Positions 8,376 to 15,724 of a DNA stretch of 59,553 nt are shown here, one piece after another. The stretch comes from a virus: IMG/VR virus record IMGVR_UViG_3300019776_000258, positions 1 to 59,553 of that record. One strand, given 5' to 3'. Both the position numbers and the translations under genes were made by a program. Under the pieces are notes generated by a model, which had not been told where the DNA came from, ran no database searches, and was given only the letters and a program-made list of their open reading frames with translations. Position 1 is the stretch's first letter. Each line of letters opens with the position of its first letter.

Positions 8376-9323
8376 ATGGCGCTCCTGGCGGGCGGCGGGT
8401 CCGCTCAGCTTGTCAGGGACATCGGGTCGGCCGGCCCGGTTCAGGGCTTCCAGGCCGACGGCGAACTGTCGGGTGCCCGGCTTTCGTCGGGCCTGCCCTT
8501 CTCTGTCCTGCTGCTGGCGCAGGACGGTATCGCCCAGCAGTCCCAGGGCGTCACCGACTTCGCTCTTGTCGCGGCCCCGATCCTGGCCGGCACCCCCACA
8601 CTTGGCTCGCCGGAGCTTTCCAGTGGAGGGACCAACGACGCGCTGACCGCTGCGGGCCTGACCTCGGCCGCGCCTACCCTCGGCGCCCCGGCCCTCACGC
8701 AGAACCACGGCATCGCGGCGTCCGGCCTCACGGCAGGCGCTGCGGTGCTGGCGAGCCCGGCTCTTGCGCAAGATCACCAGATCGCAGCTGCAGGCCTGCT
8801 TGCTGGCGCCGCGCAACTTGGCTCCCCGGCCATCGCTCAGGGCCACGGGCTGCAGGCCAACCCGCTGCAGGCCGGCGCCGCGCAACTGGGTCAGCCCAGC
8901 CTTGCCCAGGTGCACCAGCTTGCGGCCAGCGGCATCACTGCGGGCACTCCGACGCTGGGCACGCCATCGCTCACCACGGCGCCCGTCAACGTACCGCTCG
9001 AAGCCGCGGGCCTCTATGCCCTGGCCGCAACCCTCGGCGCCCCTGCGCTGTCGGCCAACCATGTCCTCTCGGCGGCCGACATCATCGTCCCCGCGCCGAC
9101 GGTCGATGCAGCCATCCTGCAGCAGCACCACGACCTGACTGGCGCAGCCATCGAGGGCGGCCTGCCGACGCTGGGCGAGCCGAGGATGCGCGTCGGGCTG
9201 ACGGCCGAGGATGTCTGGAACTACGAGCTTGAGCCCGGCCAGCCGGCGCGCGAGGTCCTGCTGGACGCCTACCTGCGGGCCCGCGCCCTCTACGAGAAGT
9301 TCATCGGCCCAGCCCCACCGTGA
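8376..9323 (+). CDS. Virion protein with 23-residue tandem repeats
   Basis: The 315-residue product carries a run of degenerate 23-residue repeats from about residue 85 to 270. Three adjacent units begin AASGLTAGAAVLASPALAQ, AAAGLLAGAAQLGSPAIAQ and QANPLQAGAAQLGQPSLAQ, each ending in D/G/V-H-x-hydrophobic. The core of a unit is hydrophobic-xAGAxxLGxPxLxQxHxL. Such regular units suggest a beta-solenoid or an extended fibrous shaft. The N-terminal 80 residues are different and the C-terminus (YELEPGQPAREVLLDAYLRA) is helical. It is translationally close to both neighbours. Family not recognised. Confidence 0.75.
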   Translation: MALLAGGGSAQLVRDIGSAGPVQGFQADGELSGARLSSGLPFSVLLLAQDGIAQQSQGVTDFALVAAPILAGTPTLGSPELSSGGTNDALTAAGLTSAAPTLGAPALTQNHGIAASGLTAGAAVLASPALAQDHQIAAAGLLAGAAQLGSPAIAQGHGLQANPLQAGAAQLGQPSLAQVHQLAASGITAGTPTLGTPSLTTAPVNVPLEAAGLYALAATLGAPALSANHVLSAADIIVPAPTVDAAILQQHHDLTGAAIEGGLPTLGEPRMRVGLTAEDVWNYELEPGQPAREVLLDAYLRARALYEKFIGPAPP

Positions 9324-9781
9324 TCCACCAAGAGACCTGGGAGCACGAGATCGCCCCAGGCCTTCCGGCCGGGGTGGCGCTGTCACGCCTGCGCCTGTAC
9401 CTCGCGGCCCTGGAGGCTGCGGGCATCGACATCACCACGACCCCCATCGGTGGAGGGGGCGCCCGCGCATCGGCCCGCCAGGAGCCCAGGCGCTACGACG
9501 ACGCCGACCTGCGCGCCCTGGTCGATGCGAAGTGGGAGGCCATCAAAGCCGGCCGGCTGGCTGACGCTGCCCGTGTTGCGCCTCGGGCGCCTGTTGTCTC
9601 GCCGGAACCCGCATCTGTCTCGCTGCAGCCGGATTCCGTCTCGCTGACGGGCCCGAGCGTTACGCCCGCGGCCGATGTCGCCGCAGCCCCTGCCCTGCTG
9701 CCCGGCGCCGCACAGCGCGCCAGGGATGCCCGCAGGCGCGACGACGAAGAAGCGTTGATCCTGCTGCTGCTGGAGTCCTAG
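9320..9781 (+). CDS. Hypothetical protein, 153 aa
   Basis: Translation probably starts at the GTG that overlaps the preceding stop (GTGA). The product begins MIHQETWEHEIAPGLPAGVA. Residues 20-85 are helical with an acidic patch (YDDADLRALVDAKWEAIKAG); the middle is a Pro/Ser/Val linker with SVSLQPDSVSL-type repeats and the end is a basic-acidic helix ending ILLLLES. No known domain is visible. It closes the unit before the lysis genes. A structural or assembly role is guessed from its neighbours only. Confidence 0.7.
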   Translation: MIHQETWEHEIAPGLPAGVALSRLRLYLAALEAAGIDITTTPIGGGGARASARQEPRRYDDADLRALVDAKWEAIKAGRLADAARVAPRAPVVSPEPASVSLQPDSVSLTGPSVTPAADVAAAPALLPGAAQRARDARRRDDEEALILLLLES

Positions 9782-9788
9782 CGCGCGA

Positions 9789-9801
9789 GGCAAGCGTGGC
9801 A
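9789..9801 (+). promoter_or_regulatory. Recurrent late element, copy B
   Basis: This is an exact GGCAAGCGTGGCA, ending 11 bases before the endolysin ATG at 9813. No Shine-Dalgarno sequence is visible between it and the ATG. The bases just downstream allow a short hairpin (GGCA with TGCC). It shares orientation and position with five other copies in the window. Confidence 0.6.
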
Positions 9802-9812
9802 GTCTGCCGCGC

Positions 9813-10277
9813 ATGAGCCGCCTGAGAGTCGCCATTGCGTCGCTCGCCCTGTCCGCCGCCGCATTCGTGGGGCTGGCCATTCATGAGGGCTACAGCGACA
9901 CCGCCATCATCCCCGTGCCCGGCGACGTGCCGACGCTGGGATTCGGCACAACCGAGGGCGTCAAGATGGGCGACAAGACGACGCCCACCAAGGCCCTTGC
10001 GCGAGCCCTCTCCGATGTCCAGAAGTACGAGGGAGCACTCAAGACCTGCGTGAAGGTGCCCCTGCACCAACACGAGTACGACGCCTACCTCTCGCTGGCC
10101 TACAACATCGGGCCCACCGCCTTCTGCACTTCGACCCTGGTGAGGCTGCTGAATGACGGGCGCTACACCGACGCCTGCGACCAAATCCTGCGCTGGGACA
10201 AGTTCAAGGGCCAGCCGCTGCGGGGGCTGACGATCCGCCGACAGAAGGAGCACCGGCAATGCCTGGGCGAGCCCTGA
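9813..10277 (+). CDS. Endolysin, GH24 lysozyme with SAR-type N-terminus
   Basis: This 154-residue muramidase cleaves the peptidoglycan glycan strand for host lysis. Residues 5-23 (VAIASLALSAAAFVGLAI) form a weakly hydrophobic, Ala/Gly-rich signal-anchor-release segment without a cleavage site, and the probable catalytic Glu25 follows directly in HEGYSDTA. GDVPTLGFGTTEG supplies the remaining active-site region, and the Asp and Thr spacing (D38, T41) differs from T4 lysozyme. Cys residues at KTCVKV, AFCTS, DACDQ and RQCLG could support the disulfide switching known in SAR endolysins. It overlaps the i-spanin start by 19 bases. No holin is adjacent; the likely one is at 19150. Confidence 0.88.
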   Translation: MSRLRVAIASLALSAAAFVGLAIHEGYSDTAIIPVPGDVPTLGFGTTEGVKMGDKTTPTKALARALSDVQKYEGALKTCVKVPLHQHEYDAYLSLAYNIGPTAFCTSTLVRLLNDGRYTDACDQILRWDKFKGQPLRGLTIRRQKEHRQCLGEP

Positions 10278-10801
10278 CCCTGTTCTGGGGCGCCCTGTGC
10301 GCCCTGCTGGCCATGGCCGGGACGTATGCCTACCTGGGCAAGGTCCAGGCCGAGCGGGACGCCAATCGGCTGCGCGTGACGCTGGCGGACGAGCGCGCCG
10401 ACCGCGCCCGCGAGCGCGAGGCCCTGGCCAGCGAGGCACTGCGCCAGTCGGAGCGGGCCCGCACCATCGAGGCCGCATGGATCAACAAGCACCAGGAGAT
10501 TGCCCGTGATGCCGAAGAAACCGCCCGCCGCGCGGCTGCTGCCGCTGCTGATGCTCGCATCGCTGGTGACGGCCTGCGCCAGCGTGCCGACCGACTCGCC
10601 ACCGCAGCCGCCCACTGTCCAGCCACCCAAGACCCCACCATTGCCCCCAGCGGCCCGCCAGCCGGCCATCCCGCCGCGCTGCTTGCCGACATGCTCGGAC
10701 GCCTGGAGGAAGCTGGTCGAGAACTCGCTGCGATAGCCGACGCCCGAGGCGCGGCCGGCGCCGCGTGCGAGCGCGCCTACGAGGCCTTGCGCAGCCAGTG
10801 A
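10259..10801 (+). CDS. Inner-membrane spanin (Rz-like)
   Basis: This 180-residue protein would be the inner-membrane half of the spanin pair that disrupts the outer membrane at lysis. An N-terminal transmembrane segment (LFWGALCALLAMAGTYAYLG) is followed by a long charged coiled coil from about residue 28 to 120 (KVQAERDANRLRV, RAREREALASEA), the standard i-spanin layout. The start overlaps the endolysin 3' end and a second reading frame for the o-spanin is embedded inside it. The order endolysin, Rz, embedded Rz1 is the classical lambda-type lysis arrangement. Confidence 0.85.
   Translation: MPGRALTLFWGALCALLAMAGTYAYLGKVQAERDANRLRVTLADERADRAREREALASEALRQSERARTIEAAWINKHQEIARDAEETARRAAAAAADARIAGDGLRQRADRLATAAAHCPATQDPTIAPSGPPAGHPAALLADMLGRLEEAGRELAAIADARGAAGAACERAYEALRSQ
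10509..10736 (+). CDS. Outer-membrane spanin lipoprotein (Rz1-like), embedded in Rz
   Basis: This 75-residue product is read entirely inside the i-spanin gene in another frame. It begins MPKKPPAARLLPLLMLASLV and has a lipobox, LVTAC, with the lipidated Cys near residue 22, followed by a Pro-rich mature part (PTDSPPQPPTVQPPK, TPPLPPAARQP), which is diagnostic for Rz1-type o-spanins. I chose ATG 10509 over upstream TTG and GTG codons because it gives a standard lipoprotein signal. It would be anchored in the outer membrane and bind the periplasmic end of the i-spanin. Confidence 0.85.
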   Translation: MPKKPPAARLLPLLMLASLVTACASVPTDSPPQPPTVQPPKTPPLPPAARQPAIPPRCLPTCSDAWRKLVENSLR

Positions 10802-10806
10802 CCCGA

Positions 10807-10819
10807 GGCAAGCGTGGCA
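10807..10819 (+). promoter_or_regulatory. Recurrent late element, copy C with hairpin
   Basis: This exact GGCAAGCGTGGCA is followed directly by GGCTTGCC, giving a perfect 7-bp stem GGCAAGC/GCTTGCC with a 7-base loop. The hairpin ends a few bases before the ATG at 10832. No Shine-Dalgarno sequence is visible, so the structure may control translation, or the element may be a promoter giving a very short leader. Confidence 0.62.
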
Positions 10820-10831
10820 GGCTTGCCGTCT

Positions 10832-11254
10832 ATGTCCCACGCCCTTGTCTACGACGTGCCCGCAGTCGCGGCATTCATGCGCTCGCTGATTCCCGGCCTG
10901 CGCACGTCCGAGGACATGGTGGCCCTCGGCCTGCAGCGCAATGACCGGCTTGTGGCCGGCGTGCTGTACGAGGGCATCAACCCGTTCAACGCCTGGATGC
11001 ACGTTGCAGTCTCGCCCGGCTTCTTGTGGTCCAGCGCCCGCACATTCCTGCGGGCCTGCTTTGCGTATCCGTTCGAGGTCTGCGGCGTGCGTCGCATCAG
11101 CGGGTACGTCAACGAGACGAACGAGCGGTCGATGCGCTTGTGTCAGGGCCTGGGCTTTCGGCCGGAAGCCTTCTTGCGGGGCGCTGCAACCGACGGGCGG
11201 GGCGTGGTGGTGATGGTCATGTGGCGCGACGAGTGCCGATTCTTGAAAGGATGA
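10832..11254 (+). CDS. GNAT-like N-acetyltransferase
   Basis: The 140-residue product starts at ATG 10832 (MSHALVYDVPAVAAFMRSLI), just after late element C; a GTG at 10814 lies inside that element and is unlikely. The order of strands and the C-terminal NETNERSMRLCQGLGFRPEA segment are typical of GNAT acetyltransferases, where N.rs...ye.lGF forms the last part of the acetyl-CoA domain. The usual R-x-x-G-x-G/A loop is not clear. GNAT proteins occur beside internal virion protein genes in several podoviruses, and here it immediately precedes such genes. The substrate is unknown. Confidence 0.75.
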   Translation: MSHALVYDVPAVAAFMRSLIPGLRTSEDMVALGLQRNDRLVAGVLYEGINPFNAWMHVAVSPGFLWSSARTFLRACFAYPFEVCGVRRISGYVNETNERSMRLCQGLGFRPEAFLRGAATDGRGVVVMVMWRDECRFLKG

Positions 11255-11257
11255 ACC

Positions 11258-12439
11258 ATGGGTTCCAGTAGCTCCCCCGCGCCGCCGCCCGATCCTCGAT
11301 TGGTCGAGGCGCAAATCCGCTCCATGGGCATCCAGGACGATGCCATCGCCCGGATGATTGCCAATGCCGAGACCTTCATGCCCCTGCAGCGCGAGCAGAC
11401 GCAGGTTGCGATGGAGGCGGTGCGGCAGGGCATGGCCGACGCGCGCCAAGCCGCCGTCAGGGCGGAACAGTCGTTCGCCGACTCCAGGCAGGCATTCGCT
11501 GATTCGCGCAAGCTATTCGCCGACTCGCAGGAGGATCGAACGTGGATGCTGGGCCGACGGGGCGTGCTGTCCGGGCTGCAGGATCGTCTCGTCTCCGACG
11601 CCAACGATTTCAACCTCGACCAGCGGTCGGACTCGCTCGCGCGACAGGCGGGCGCCGATGCGTCCGTGGCCATCGCCAACGCCAGATCGTCCTCGGCCAG
11701 AGACCTTGCCCGACGGGGCATCATGCCCGGCACCGGCCGATCCGATGACACAGCCCTTGTGCTGGGCGAGGCGGCCCTGAAAGCCGGTGGAATGAACACC
11801 GCCCGACGCGCCGCGCGGCAAGAAGGCTATGCCCTGACCGACCGCGCAACCAACGCACTCGCAGGCTATCCGGCAATGGGCATGCAGGCCACTGGGCAGA
11901 GCGCAATGATGTCGGCTGGCGGCATCAACGCATCCAACCTGGGCCTGGGCGCATCGGGCGCTGCACTCAACGCCTCCGGCGTCGGCGCCAACATGGCCAT
12001 GGGCGGACTGAGCGCAATCAACTCGGGGCTCGCCGGCATGAATAGCGGATACGGCTCCGCGGCTGGCATCGCGGGGCAGATGGGCGCCAACGCCACCGGC
12101 ATGTTCAACGCCCAGGCCGGATTCAAGAACGCGCAGGACCAGATCGCCGCATCGAGCGATCCGTTCAACACGATGCTTGGGGCGGCATCCGGCGCGGCCA
12201 TGACCAAGTTCCTGTCCGACCCGCGCCTGAAGACGGGCGTGGTCCCCGTGGGCCGCGACGAGCGCACGGGCCTGGGCCTATACGAGTTCGCCTACATCGG
12301 TGCGACCGACGGCAAGCGTTACCGGGGGGTCATGGCCGACGAGGTGGAACGCAAGTACCCGGACGCCGTATCGCATGACGACCTCGGTTTCGCATCCGTG
12401 GACTACGGGCGCCTGGGTCTTGAAATGGTGGAGGTCTGA
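11258..12439 (+). CDS. Virion protein with C-terminal S74-like chaperone segment
   Basis: The 393-residue product begins MGSSSSPAPPPDPRLVEAQI. Residues 40-190 form long Ala/Arg/Gln-rich helices, and residues 190-310 are Gly/Ala/Asn/Met-rich (GMQATGQSAMMSAGGI) like internal or ejected virion proteins. The end has SDPRLKTGVVPVGRDERTG, LYEFAYIG and YRGVMADEVERKYPDAV, which matches the start of the peptidase S74 intramolecular chaperone domain of tail spikes and fibres. The trailing helical coil of that domain is missing, so it appears shortened. It follows the GNAT gene by 3 bases and precedes another probable internal protein. Confidence 0.75.
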   Translation: MGSSSSPAPPPDPRLVEAQIRSMGIQDDAIARMIANAETFMPLQREQTQVAMEAVRQGMADARQAAVRAEQSFADSRQAFADSRKLFADSQEDRTWMLGRRGVLSGLQDRLVSDANDFNLDQRSDSLARQAGADASVAIANARSSSARDLARRGIMPGTGRSDDTALVLGEAALKAGGMNTARRAARQEGYALTDRATNALAGYPAMGMQATGQSAMMSAGGINASNLGLGASGAALNASGVGANMAMGGLSAINSGLAGMNSGYGSAAGIAGQMGANATGMFNAQAGFKNAQDQIAASSDPFNTMLGAASGAAMTKFLSDPRLKTGVVPVGRDERTGLGLYEFAYIGATDGKRYRGVMADEVERKYPDAVSHDDLGFASVDYGRLGLEMVEV

Positions 12440-12442
12440 GCG

Positions 12443-14197
12443 ATGGCAGCGTTTCAATCCGGGTTCCAACTGGGTAGCCGCATCGCAACCGATGCCCTCG
12501 ACCGCAAGGAGCGGGCCGAGCGGCAGAAGAAGGAAGACGAAGAGCGCGAGCTTCGCAAGGAAGCGGCCCGCCTGCAGATCAATGCCGCCACCGAAGAGGC
12601 TCGCAGACGCTCCGAGATCGCGCAGCTTACGCGCGGCCTGACCGACACGATCCAAGGGATCGACCGGCCCGCAACCAATGCGGCCCTCGATGCCGACTTC
12701 AACGCGGCACTGCAGGCGTCAGACAACGCCGTGATGGCCGAGAACGCAGCGCGCCAGGGCGTGCCCATTGCTGCCACCCAGGCGCCGGCTGCCGCAGCGC
12801 CAGACACCGCCGTCGGGCCTGCGCCCGCAGTGACGGGCCCGGCCGCGGGCATCATGCCCGCCGTTCGCGGGGGCTCCAACGCAGCCAACGAGCAGGCGCT
12901 GACAGTGCGCACCGCCGTCGATCCCCTATCGCCTGAGTACCGCCAGCGAGTCTCTGGGCAGATGGCCGCCATTGCCGCAGCCAACGGCAACATCGAGCAG
13001 CTACGCGCCCTCGATGCAGAGCGCCGCACCGTGGCCGAAGACGCGCTCATCGCGCAGCGCACGAAGGAATACAAGGCCACCGACGATCAGATCGGCGCAA
13101 CGACGGTCTTCGTCAACCAGACATCGCGCCGGATCACGATGTCCACGCCCGACAGAAACGGGCTGGTGGGGCTGTCCGTGGTGGCGCCAGATGGTCGCGC
13201 ACGATTCGAGACCCTGAGCCGCGGCGAGCAGGCCAAGCTGTACGCCGCCGTCGGCCTGCTGGACGTGAACCCGACGCGCGCCCTGAAGATGATGGAAGAG
13301 GTCAACAAGGACCTCGCCCAGGCAGTCAGGGACGAAAACCTCGTGACGTCCCAGGTGGCGACCAACACGAACACGGTCGCGCAGACGAGCGCCAACATCG
13401 ACAACATCAAGGCGGACAACAAGCGCGCCGATGACGCTGCCGCCGCCACTGCCGCCGCCTCTGCCAACGCACGCAAGGAAGCGGAGGCCAAGGCCACCGC
13501 CGCCGTTGCGCTCTACAAGCAGAACAACCCGACCGCCACGGCCGCAGACCTTGAGGCGGTACGGCGCGGAATCCTGAGCGCCGCGCCGACCGCAATCGGC
13601 AAGGACGCGCCCGCGACCGTGCAGCTTGCCAAGTGGGCGCTCGATGCCAAGGTGCCCGGCGTCAACAGCATGGCCGACGCCCTCGTATGGGCCAACCAGT
13701 CGCGCACGCAATCGCGCGAAGAGTTCGCCCGCGACATTTACGGCAAGGCGATCACGGCCAGCCAGGGCAGCGCCAAAGAGGCCGAGAAGGTCACCAGACA
13801 GGCGCTGGAGTTCTTCGACGCGATGCAGCCGAGCCGTGCTGGTGGAGCGCCCGCCCCTGGCGCACCGGCCACCGCGCCCACAGGTGCAGCCGGCGCCGCA
13901 CCGCTGGTGTTCAACACCGCCGCCGAGGCAGAGGCCGCAGGCGCTGCGGGCAAGATTCCGCCCGGCGCCAAGTTCACGATCAAGCTGGGCCCAGGCGGGC
14001 GACCCGTCGAGGGCGTGCAGTGGCTGCCGGCGCAGGCCGCACCCGCCGCGCCCGCCGCAGTGCCCACGCCCGCACCCAGGCCAACGGCGCCAGCCGCTGC
14101 AGCCCCGCGCCCGGCCATCCCCGCAGCTGCAGGCTTGCCGCGCAACCCGCAGGCAGTGGCCGACGAGTTCGCAACCATCGGCGCGGTGCCCCGTTGA
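12443..14197 (+). CDS. Probable internal virion (ejection) protein, 584 aa
   Basis: The product begins MAAFQSGFQLGSRIATDALD, then has a strongly charged helix (RKERAERQKKEDEERELR). Residues 100-150 and 460-570 are Ala/Pro-rich linkers, and the centre (residues 170-440) is long Ala-rich helix with a small strand domain near RRITMSTPDRNGLVGLSVV. Long, Ala-rich helical proteins placed between portal and capsid genes are typical internal or ejection proteins of podoviruses. No enzymatic motif is visible. The gap to the previous gene is 3 bases, so the two are probably made together. Confidence 0.7.
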   Translation: MAAFQSGFQLGSRIATDALDRKERAERQKKEDEERELRKEAARLQINAATEEARRRSEIAQLTRGLTDTIQGIDRPATNAALDADFNAALQASDNAVMAENAARQGVPIAATQAPAAAAPDTAVGPAPAVTGPAAGIMPAVRGGSNAANEQALTVRTAVDPLSPEYRQRVSGQMAAIAAANGNIEQLRALDAERRTVAEDALIAQRTKEYKATDDQIGATTVFVNQTSRRITMSTPDRNGLVGLSVVAPDGRARFETLSRGEQAKLYAAVGLLDVNPTRALKMMEEVNKDLAQAVRDENLVTSQVATNTNTVAQTSANIDNIKADNKRADDAAAATAAASANARKEAEAKATAAVALYKQNNPTATAADLEAVRRGILSAAPTAIGKDAPATVQLAKWALDAKVPGVNSMADALVWANQSRTQSREEFARDIYGKAITASQGSAKEAEKVTRQALEFFDAMQPSRAGGAPAPGAPATAPTGAAGAAPLVFNTAAEAEAAGAAGKIPPGAKFTIKLGPGGRPVEGVQWLPAQAAPAAPAAVPTPAPRPTAPAAAAPRPAIPAAAGLPRNPQAVADEFATIGAVPR

Positions 14198-14230
14198 GCG
14201 CCGATCACCAACTGAACAAAGGAGTACCCC

Positions 14231-14422
14231 ATGGCCAAGACCAAGACCGCTCGCGCCATCGCCATCAGCGAAGACAACCGCTGGCGTGTTGAGAGCGACC
14301 TGAGCACCCTCATGGAGGCCGAGAAGATCAAGGCCGACCCCAAGAGGCATGCTGCAGCGCAGGCCCTGGCCAAGGAGAAGATGATGGCCGCAGCAAAGGT
14401 CGCGGCCGAAGACGCGGATTGA
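14231..14422 (+). CDS. Small charged hypothetical protein, 63 aa
   Basis: The product begins MAKTKTARAIAISEDNRWRV and is mostly one or two charged helices ending VAAEDAD. A good ribosome-binding site (AAAGGAG) lies 8 bases before the ATG. It sits between the internal protein and the scaffold gene and is expressed with them. It could be a head-assembly factor, but there is no recognisable family and the function is open. Confidence 0.7.
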   Translation: MAKTKTARAIAISEDNRWRVESDLSTLMEAEKIKADPKRHAAAQALAKEKMMAAAKVAAEDAD

Positions 14423-14474
14423 TCCGCAAAGACCTTTGGACTTCCCCCACCAACCAACCTGAAAGGACGCGCGC

Positions 14475-15422
14475 ATGAGCACGCTTGACGCCGACGCATT
14501 GGCCACGCTCACCCCTGAAGAGCGAGAGGCCATCGAGTCCTCCGACATGACCCCCGAGGAACTGGCCGCGATGCAGCGCATCGCTGGCGAGGAAGGCAGC
14601 GACAACGACGACGACGACGACGATGATGAGGCGTCGAGCAATGCCGCCCCCGTCGAAGGCAAGGGCGCCGCCGACGACGCCACCAAAGCAGCCGATGCAC
14701 CGACCGCCCAGGCCAATGCAGCCGAGGCCCCCGCCCCTACGCAGGCCCGCCAGCAAGGCCCGCGCTACGACGCGCCCCTTCCCGCGGACTACGACACCAA
14801 GGTGCAGGAGCTTACCGAGCGCGAAGCGGAGTTGAAGCGCAAGTTCCGATCCGGCGAAATGGAGTTCGACGACTTCGAGACCCAGCGCGCCGAGCTTCTG
14901 AGCGAGCGCGAGACGCTGACCATCGCGCGCACCAAGGCCGAGATCAGCCAGGAAATGACCGCGCAGAGCGCGCAGCAGGCTTGGCAGAACACGGTCGAAT
15001 CGTTCCTGGACAAGGCAGCCAAGGAAGGCGGGCTCGACTACCGCAAGGACTCCGAGAAGATGGAGGACCTGGACCAGTTCGTGAAGACGCTGGCAGCCAA
15101 GGCCACCAATTCGGACAAGCCGATGGAGTGGTTCCTGCAAGAGGCGCATCGCCGCGTGCAGGCCCTGCATGGACTGAGCGCGCCCGCGCCTCGCGCGGAC
15201 ACCCGCACCACGACGCCCTCGGCCGACAAGGCTGGGACGCAGCGACGCACCCCGCCCGTAGATGCGGTGCCTGCGACGCTGGCCAACGTGCCGGGCAGCG
15301 ATGGCCCAGGCGACGTCGATGGCGAGTTCGCCGACGTGCTTGCCCTCGATGGCATGGCCTACGAGGCAGCCATCGCGCGCATGACGCCGACGCAGCGAGA
15401 GCGTTTCCTGCGCGCGGCCTGA
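14475..15422 (+). CDS. Putative capsid scaffolding protein
   Basis: The 315-residue product is highly acidic at the N-terminus with a poly-Asp run near residue 45 (SDNDDDDDDDEAS), followed by an Ala/Pro linker, a central coiled coil (TEREAELKRKFRSGEMEF to TIARTKAEISQEM) and an amphipathic C-terminus. That layout, and its place just before the major capsid gene, fit a scaffolding protein that directs procapsid assembly and then exits. A Shine-Dalgarno AAAGGA precedes the ATG. No protease motif is visible. The assignment is by architecture and position. Confidence 0.75.
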   Translation: MSTLDADALATLTPEEREAIESSDMTPEELAAMQRIAGEEGSDNDDDDDDDEASSNAAPVEGKGAADDATKAADAPTAQANAAEAPAPTQARQQGPRYDAPLPADYDTKVQELTEREAELKRKFRSGEMEFDDFETQRAELLSERETLTIARTKAEISQEMTAQSAQQAWQNTVESFLDKAAKEGGLDYRKDSEKMEDLDQFVKTLAAKATNSDKPMEWFLQEAHRRVQALHGLSAPAPRADTRTTTPSADKAGTQRRTPPVDAVPATLANVPGSDGPGDVDGEFADVLALDGMAYEAAIARMTPTQRERFLRAA

Positions 15423-15439
15423 AGATGGAGCGGGAGCGC

Positions 15440-15652
15440 ATGCCGTCACTGATGATGGACGTCCGCCCTGGGGAGAGGGTTGTCTTCTCCCTGGGCAATG
15501 GACTCAATGAAGCCGTGGCCGTTGTCGAACTTGCTCAGAAACAGAAGTCCGGCCAACTGGTGCGGCTGCGCGTGACAGCGCCTCCCGCCGTTCAAATCGA
15601 GAAGTCACACATCGAGGTCGCCAACCAAGCCGTGCCAAGCGTGGCAAGGTAG
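15440..15652 (+). CDS. CsrA-like small protein
   Basis: The 70-residue product (ATG 15440, with GGAG seven bases upstream; ATG 15425 is an alternative) begins MPSLMMDVRPGERVVFSLGN. It aligns by eye with CsrA/RsmA: an early strand with G-E-R/T, a central VAVVEL strand, then GQLVRLRVTAPPAVQIEKSH and a terminal IEVANQ, compared with CsrA [20 protein letters not shown] and I-Y-x-x-I. CsrA dimers bind GGA-containing hairpins and control translation. This one differs in its first strand, so binding is uncertain. It lies between scaffold and capsid genes, and its last codons overlap late element D. Confidence 0.6.
   Translation: MPSLMMDVRPGERVVFSLGNGLNEAVAVVELAQKQKSGQLVRLRVTAPPAVQIEKSHIEVANQAVPSVAR
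15634..15646 (+). promoter_or_regulatory. Recurrent late element, copy D (one mismatch)
   Basis: The sequence here is GCCAAGCGTGGCA, one base different from the common form, and the change creates a perfect 5-bp hairpin TGCCA-AGCG-TGGCA (15633-15646). It lies in the last codons of the CsrA-like gene and 78 bases before the major capsid ATG at 15725. Its orientation again points at the following late gene. Confidence 0.55.
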
Positions 15653-15724
15653 CGCCTACACGCTGAAAAGCAGCAAGCGAGCGCAGGACGTGCTCTTTGA
15701 GGTTCAACCCAAAGGAGTGTTTCC

